A stretch of 64,000 nucleotides of DNA from Comamonas thiooxydans (GTDB taxonomy: Bacteria; Pseudomonadota; Gammaproteobacteria; Burkholderiales; Burkholderiaceae_C), in contig NZ_AP026738.1 in assembly GCF_002157685.2 (NCBI RefSeq), positions 1,798,001-1,862,000 of the forward strand, given 5' to 3'. Within the stretch, counting starts at the first letter, position 1. Each line of letters begins with the position of its first letter. The translations under genes and the position numbers were made by a program. The notes under the pieces were generated by a model, which did no database searches, was not told the DNA's origin, and saw nothing but the letters and a program-made list of their open reading frames with translations. Shown here in pieces: positions 61,401 to 64,000 of the stretch.

Positions 61401-64000
61401 CGCAGACCGATGGCGGCACGCCCGAGACGGCCAACGTCACCGTGACCGTGGCGGCCAATCAGCTGCCCGAGCCTACCGATCCCAACATTGATCCGGGCAA
61501 CCCGGAGTTCCCCGGTCAGACGTTCACGCCAGGCCCTGGCGGTGGCTACAAGATCACCGTGGGTGAGGACCAGCCTTTCAACGGCAAGGTCACCGGCACG
61601 GACAAGGACAATGATCCGCTGACCTACGAGCTGGGCGATCCGCCCGCTCACGGCACGGTGACCATCGACAAGGACACCGGCAAGTACACCTACACGCCCG
61701 ATCCGGACTACAACGGCCCCGATGCATTCACGGTGATCGTGGACGATGGCAAGGGTGGCAAGACCACCACCACGGTGACGGTCGAGTTCACGCCGGAAGT
61801 GGACGTGAGCGACGACACTGCGACGACCGGCTACGACAAGCCGGTCACCATCGACGTGCTGGGCAACGACGACTTCGAAGGTGCCAACGTCACGATCACG
61901 CAGGTCGATGGCCAGGCCATCACCGAAGGCGGTGCAGCGGTGGCTCTGACCAACGGCAGCGGCAGCGTCAAGCTGGTGGGTGGCCAACTGGAGTTCACGC
62001 CCAAGGCGGGCTTTGTGGGCGACGCCAAGTTCAGCTACACGGCGCAGACCGATGGCGGCACGCCCGAGACGGCCAACGTCACCGTGACCGTGGCGGCCAA
62101 TCAGCTGCCTGAGCCTACCGATCCCAACATTGATCCGGGCAACCCGGAGTTCCCCGGTCAGACGTTCACGCCAGGCCCTGGCGGTGGCTACAAGATCACC
62201 GTGGGTGAGGACCAGCCTTTCAACGGCAAGGTCACCGGCACGGACAAGGACAATGATCCGCTGACCTACGAGCTGGGCGATCCGCCCGCTCACGGCACGG
62301 TGACCATCGACAAGGACACCGGCAAGTACACCTACACGCCCGATCCGGACTACAACGGCCCCGATGCATTCACGGTGATCGTGGACGATGGCAAGGGTGG
62401 CAAGACCACCACCACGGTGACGGTCGAGTTCACGCCGGAAGTGGACGTGAGCGACGACACAGCCACCACCGGCTACGACAAGTCCGTCAGCATTGACGTG
62501 CTGGGCAACGACGACTTCGAAGGTGCCAACGTCACGATCACGCAGGTCGATGGCCAGGCCATCACCGAAGGCGGTGCAGCGGTGGCTCTGACCAACGGCA
62601 GCGGCAGCGTCAAGCTGGTGGGCGGCCAACTGGAGTTCACGCCCAAGGCGGGCTTTGTAGGGGACGCCAAGTTCAGCTACACGGCGCAGACCGATGGCGG
62701 CACGCCCGAGACGGCCAACGTCACCGTGACCGTGGCGGCCAATCAGCTGCCCGAGCCTACCGATCCCAACATTGATCCGGGCAACCCGGAGTTCCCCGGT
62801 CAGACGTTCACGCCAGGCCCTGGCGGTGGCTACAAGATCACCGTGGGTGAGGACCAGCCTTTCAACGGCAAGGTCACCGGCACGGACAAGGACAATGATC
62901 CGCTGACCTACGAGCTGGGCGATCCGCCCGCTCACGGCACGGTGACCATCGACAAGGACACCGGCAAGTACACCTACACGCCCGATCCGGACTACAACGG
63001 CCCCGATGCATTCACGGTGATCGTGGACGATGGCAAGGGTGGCAAGACCACCACCACGGTGACGGTCGAGTTCACGCCGGAAGTGGACGTGAGCGACGAC
63101 ACAGCCACCACCGGCTACGACAAGTCCGTCAGCATTGACGTGCTGGGCAACGACGACTTCGAAGGTGCCAACGTCACGATCACGCAGGTCGATGGCCAGG
63201 CCATCACCGAAGGCGGTGCAGCGGTGGCTCTGACCAACGGCAGCGGCAGCGTCAAGCTGGTGGGCGGCCAACTGGAGTTCACGCCCAAGGCGGGCTTTGT
63301 AGGGGACGCCAAGTTCAGCTACACGGCGCAGACCGATGGCGGCACGCCCGAGACGGCCAACGTCACCGTGACCGTGGCGGCCAATCAGCTGCCCGAGCCT
63401 ACCGATCCCAACATTGATCCGGGCAACCCGGAGTTCCCCGGTCAGACGTTCACGCCAGGCCCTGGCGGTGGCTACAAGATCACCGTGGGTGAGGACCAGC
63501 CTTTCAACGGCAAGGTCACCGGCACGGACAAGGACAATGATCCGCTGACCTACGAGCTGGGCGATCCGCCCGCTCACGGCACGGTGACCATCGACAAGGA
63601 CACCGGCAAGTACACCTACACGCCCGATCCGGACTACAACGGCCCCGATGCATTCACGGTGATCGTGGACGACGGCAAGGGCGGCAAGACCACCACCACG
63701 GTGACGGTCGAGTTCACGCCGGAAGTGGACGTGAGCGACGACACAGCCACCACCGGCTACGACAAGTCCGTCAGCATTGACGTGCTGGGCAACGACGACT
63801 TCGAAGGTGCCAACGTCACGATCACGCAGGTCGATGGCCAGGCCATCACCGAAGGCGGTGCAGCGGTGGCTCTGACCAACGGCAGCGGCAGCGTCAAGCT
63901 GGTGGGCGGCCAACTGGAGTTCACGCCCAAGGCGGGCTTTGTAGGGGACGCCAAGTTCAGCTACACGGCGCAGACCGATGGCGGCACGCCCGAGACAGCC
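58493..64000 (+). CDS. Giant BapA-like repetitive surface adhesin (3' end outside window)
   Basis: At least 1836 codons, open to the edge. The N-terminus MEAVYKSGGKVASTEQGLVL through ~residue 100 resembles the BapA prefix domain. A hydrophobic stretch (AWLPWLVGLGLGGLAV) and a Gly/Ser linker follow. One diverged tandem unit and then near-identical 214-residue units come next, each with two Ig/cadherin-like modules (GEDTPFNGKVTGTDKDNDPL, DAFTVIVDDGKGGKTTTTVT; SIDVLGNDDFEGANVTITQV, GFVGDAKFSYTAQTDGG). The DxDxDxx-type turns suggest Ca2+ binding. It is probably secreted by a type I system and mediates biofilm formation; the secretion signal lies beyond the window. ATG 58493 has AAGGAG upstream. 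Confidence 0.88.
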   Translation, partial: MEAVYKSGGKVASTEQGLVLDKPSAVILKVAPEQIVKSTRVGNDLVLTLVDGKQIYVNGFFAAYAEEGRNDLVLEDQQGVLWWGQYGGAWEGFEFTEIESNESVAAWLPWLVGLGLGGLAVSSGGSGGGGKNANNPPEPIDPNEGLNPGTPGHVPGQEFNNGGYKVTVREDQPFNGKVVGKDSDGDSLTYGLGTPPAHGTVTIDRNTGEYTYTPNKDWSGPGTDEFTVIVDDGKGGKTTTTVTVNVGAEQDAYDDIEGIGFGKSVTIDVLGNDKFAGNNVKITEVNGTAIVEGQTVVVADGSVKLVGGQLEFTPKAGFVGDAKFSYTAQTDGGTPETANVTVTVAANQLPEPTDPNIDPGNPEFPGQTFTPGPGGGYKITVGEDTPFNGKVTGTDKDNDPLTYELGNPPAHGTVTIDKDTGKYTYTPDPDYNGPDAFTVIVDDGKGGKTTTTVTVEFTPEVDVSDDTATTGYDKSVSIDVLGNDDFEGANVTITQVDGQAITEGGAAVALTNGSGSVKLVGGQLEFTPKAGFVGDAKFSYTAQTDGGTPETANVTVTVAANQLPEPTDPNIDPGNPEFPGQTFTPGPGGGYKITVGEDTPFNGKVTGTDKDNDPLTYELGDPPAHGTVTIDKDTGKYTYTPDPDYNGPDAFTVIVDDGKGGKTTTTVTVEFTPEVDVSDDTATTGYDKPVTIDVLGNDDFEGANVTITQVDGQAITEGGAAVALTNGSGSVKLVGGQLEFTPKAGFVGDAKFSYTAQTDGGTPETANVTVTVAANQLPEPTDPNIDPGNPEFPGQTFTPGPGGGYKITVGEDQPFNGKVTGTDKDNDPLTYELGDPPAHGTVTIDKDTGKYTYTPDPDYNGPDAFTVIVDDGKGGKTTTTVTVEFTPEVDVSDDTATTGYDKSVSIDVLGNDDFEGANVTITQVDGQAITEGGAAVALTNGSGSVKLVGGQLEFTPKAGFVGDAKFSYTAQTDGGTPETANVTVTVAANQLPEPTDPNIDPGNPEFPGQTFTPGPGGGYKITVGEDQPFNGKVTGTDKDNDPLTYELGDPPAHGTVTIDKDTGKYTYTPDPDYNGPDAFTVIVDDGKGGKTTTTVTVEFTPEVDVSDDTATTGYDKPVTIDVLGNDDFEGANVTITQVDGQAITEGGAAVALTNGSGSVKLVGGQLEFTPKAGFVGDAKFSYTAQTDGGTPETANVTVTVAANQLPEPTDPNIDPGNPEFPGQTFTPGPGGGYKITVGEDQPFNGKVTGTDKDNDPLTYELGDPPAHGTVTIDKDTGKYTYTPDPDYNGPDAFTVIVDDGKGGKTTTTVTVEFTPEVDVSDDTATTGYDKSVSIDVLGNDDFEGANVTITQVDGQAITEGGAAVALTNGSGSVKLVGGQLEFTPKAGFVGDAKFSYTAQTDGGTPETANVTVTVAANQLPEPTDPNIDPGNPEFPGQTFTPGPGGGYKITVGEDQPFNGKVTGTDKDNDPLTYELGDPPAHGTVTIDKDTGKYTYTPDPDYNGPDAFTVIVDDGKGGKTTTTVTVEFTPEVDVSDDTATTGYDKSVSIDVLGNDDFEGANVTITQVDGQAITEGGAAVALTNGSGSVKLVGGQLEFTPKAGFVGDAKFSYTAQTDGGTPETANVTVTVAANQLPEPTDPNIDPGNPEFPGQTFTPGPGGGYKITVGEDQPFNGKVTGTDKDNDPLTYELGDPPAHGTVTIDKDTGKYTYTPDPDYNGPDAFTVIVDDGKGGKTTTTVTVEFTPEVDVSDDTATTGYDKSVSIDVLGNDDFEGANVTITQVDGQAITEGGAAVALTNGSGSVKLVGGQLEFTPKAGFVGDAKFSYTAQTDGGTPETA
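59527..64000 (+). repeat. Tandem 642-bp coding repeats of the adhesin
   Basis: Units begin at 59527, 60169, 60811, 61453, 62095, 62737 and 63379 with an exact 642-bp period (214 codons); the seventh is cut by the window edge. Copies differ at only a handful of bases. An older, diverged unit with indels occupies about 58920-59526. Confidence 0.93.

Noticed and set aside
58550..63913. A 1787-codon open frame on the minus strand under the adhesin gene
   Set aside because: It is the antisense of the 642-bp repeats: a period divisible by three keeps a stop-free antisense frame open. The plus frame has a ribosome-binding site, a BapA-like N-terminus and Ig-like modules.
58920..64000. Regularly spaced repeats considered as a CRISPR or satellite array
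   Set aside because: Units are 642 bp, in frame and protein-coding; there are no short repeats with unique spacers and no cas genes.

Overview
The window reads as chromosomal DNA of a betaproteobacterium of the order Burkholderiales, most likely family Comamonadaceae (Comamonas or Delftia type). This rests on the high-GC coding style with long antisense shadow frames, on families such as DUF1631, NlpA-type solute-binding proteins and 16-stranded OmpC-like porins, and on degenerate intergenic repeats of a kind I associate with Comamonadaceae. The genus is an inference; no rRNA gene is present.

Layout. 1-11.2 kb: housekeeping and accessory genes, namely a DEAD-box helicase cut by the left edge, ettA, a DUF1631 protein, a self-processing P1-type peptidase, two tandem MetQ/NlpA binding proteins with duplicated promoters, a leucine-rich-repeat protein kinase, and a SUKH-like plus ankyrin gene pair. 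11.2-19.2 kb: a metal-resistance block. A leftward run encodes two small His-rich exported proteins, a TolC-type lipoprotein, a multicopper oxidase, a cupredoxin, a DUF411 protein and a CusF-like copper protein. Next to it is a Zn/Cd/Pb P1B-ATPase with a divergent CadR/PbrR-like MerR regulator. 19.2-38.5 kb: an Mla-like permease/MCE/lipoprotein set without its ATPase, a porin, two nearly identical tRNA-Pro(GGG) genes each with its own terminator, a YbaN-like membrane protein, a 3-hydroxyisobutyryl-CoA hydrolase-like enzyme, a DUF72 protein, Tex, an alpha/beta hydrolase, an HDOD protein, a LuxR-type two-component pair, a patatin-like lipase, an AI-2E-type permease fused to a GAF-like domain, and an iron-type alcohol dehydrogenase.

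38.6-52.6 kb is the most interesting part: a catabolic gene cluster bounded by two decayed insertion-sequence remnants (IS3-like on the left, IS5-like on the right). Leftward it encodes an N-carbamoyl-amino-acid amidohydrolase (M20) and a hydantoinase-like amidohydrolase. A LysR regulator diverges from these. Rightward follow a DUF917 protein, a urocanase homologue, an MHS-type transporter, an exported metallo-beta-lactamase-fold protein, an exported histidine-ammonia-lyase homologue and a porin. The lyase homologue lacks the Ala-Ser-Gly triad that makes the MIO cofactor and also lacks the catalytic Tyr. The urocanase has an altered active-site loop, and none of hutI, hutF or hutG is nearby. 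This fits a route in which an imidazole betaine such as ergothioneine is cleaved in the periplasm to (thio)urocanate, hydrated to a (thio)hydantoin propionate, opened to N-carbamoylglutamate and hydrolysed to glutamate. The substrate is an inference. A shared ATTAACAT-type palindrome lies in front of both arms of the cluster.

53-64 kb: a GlxA-type regulator divergent from an UlaG-like hydrolase, a translationally coupled sensor kinase/AraC-type response regulator pair, and, divergent from it, the first 5.5 kb of a giant BapA-like adhesin built of almost identical 642-bp repeats that runs off the right edge.
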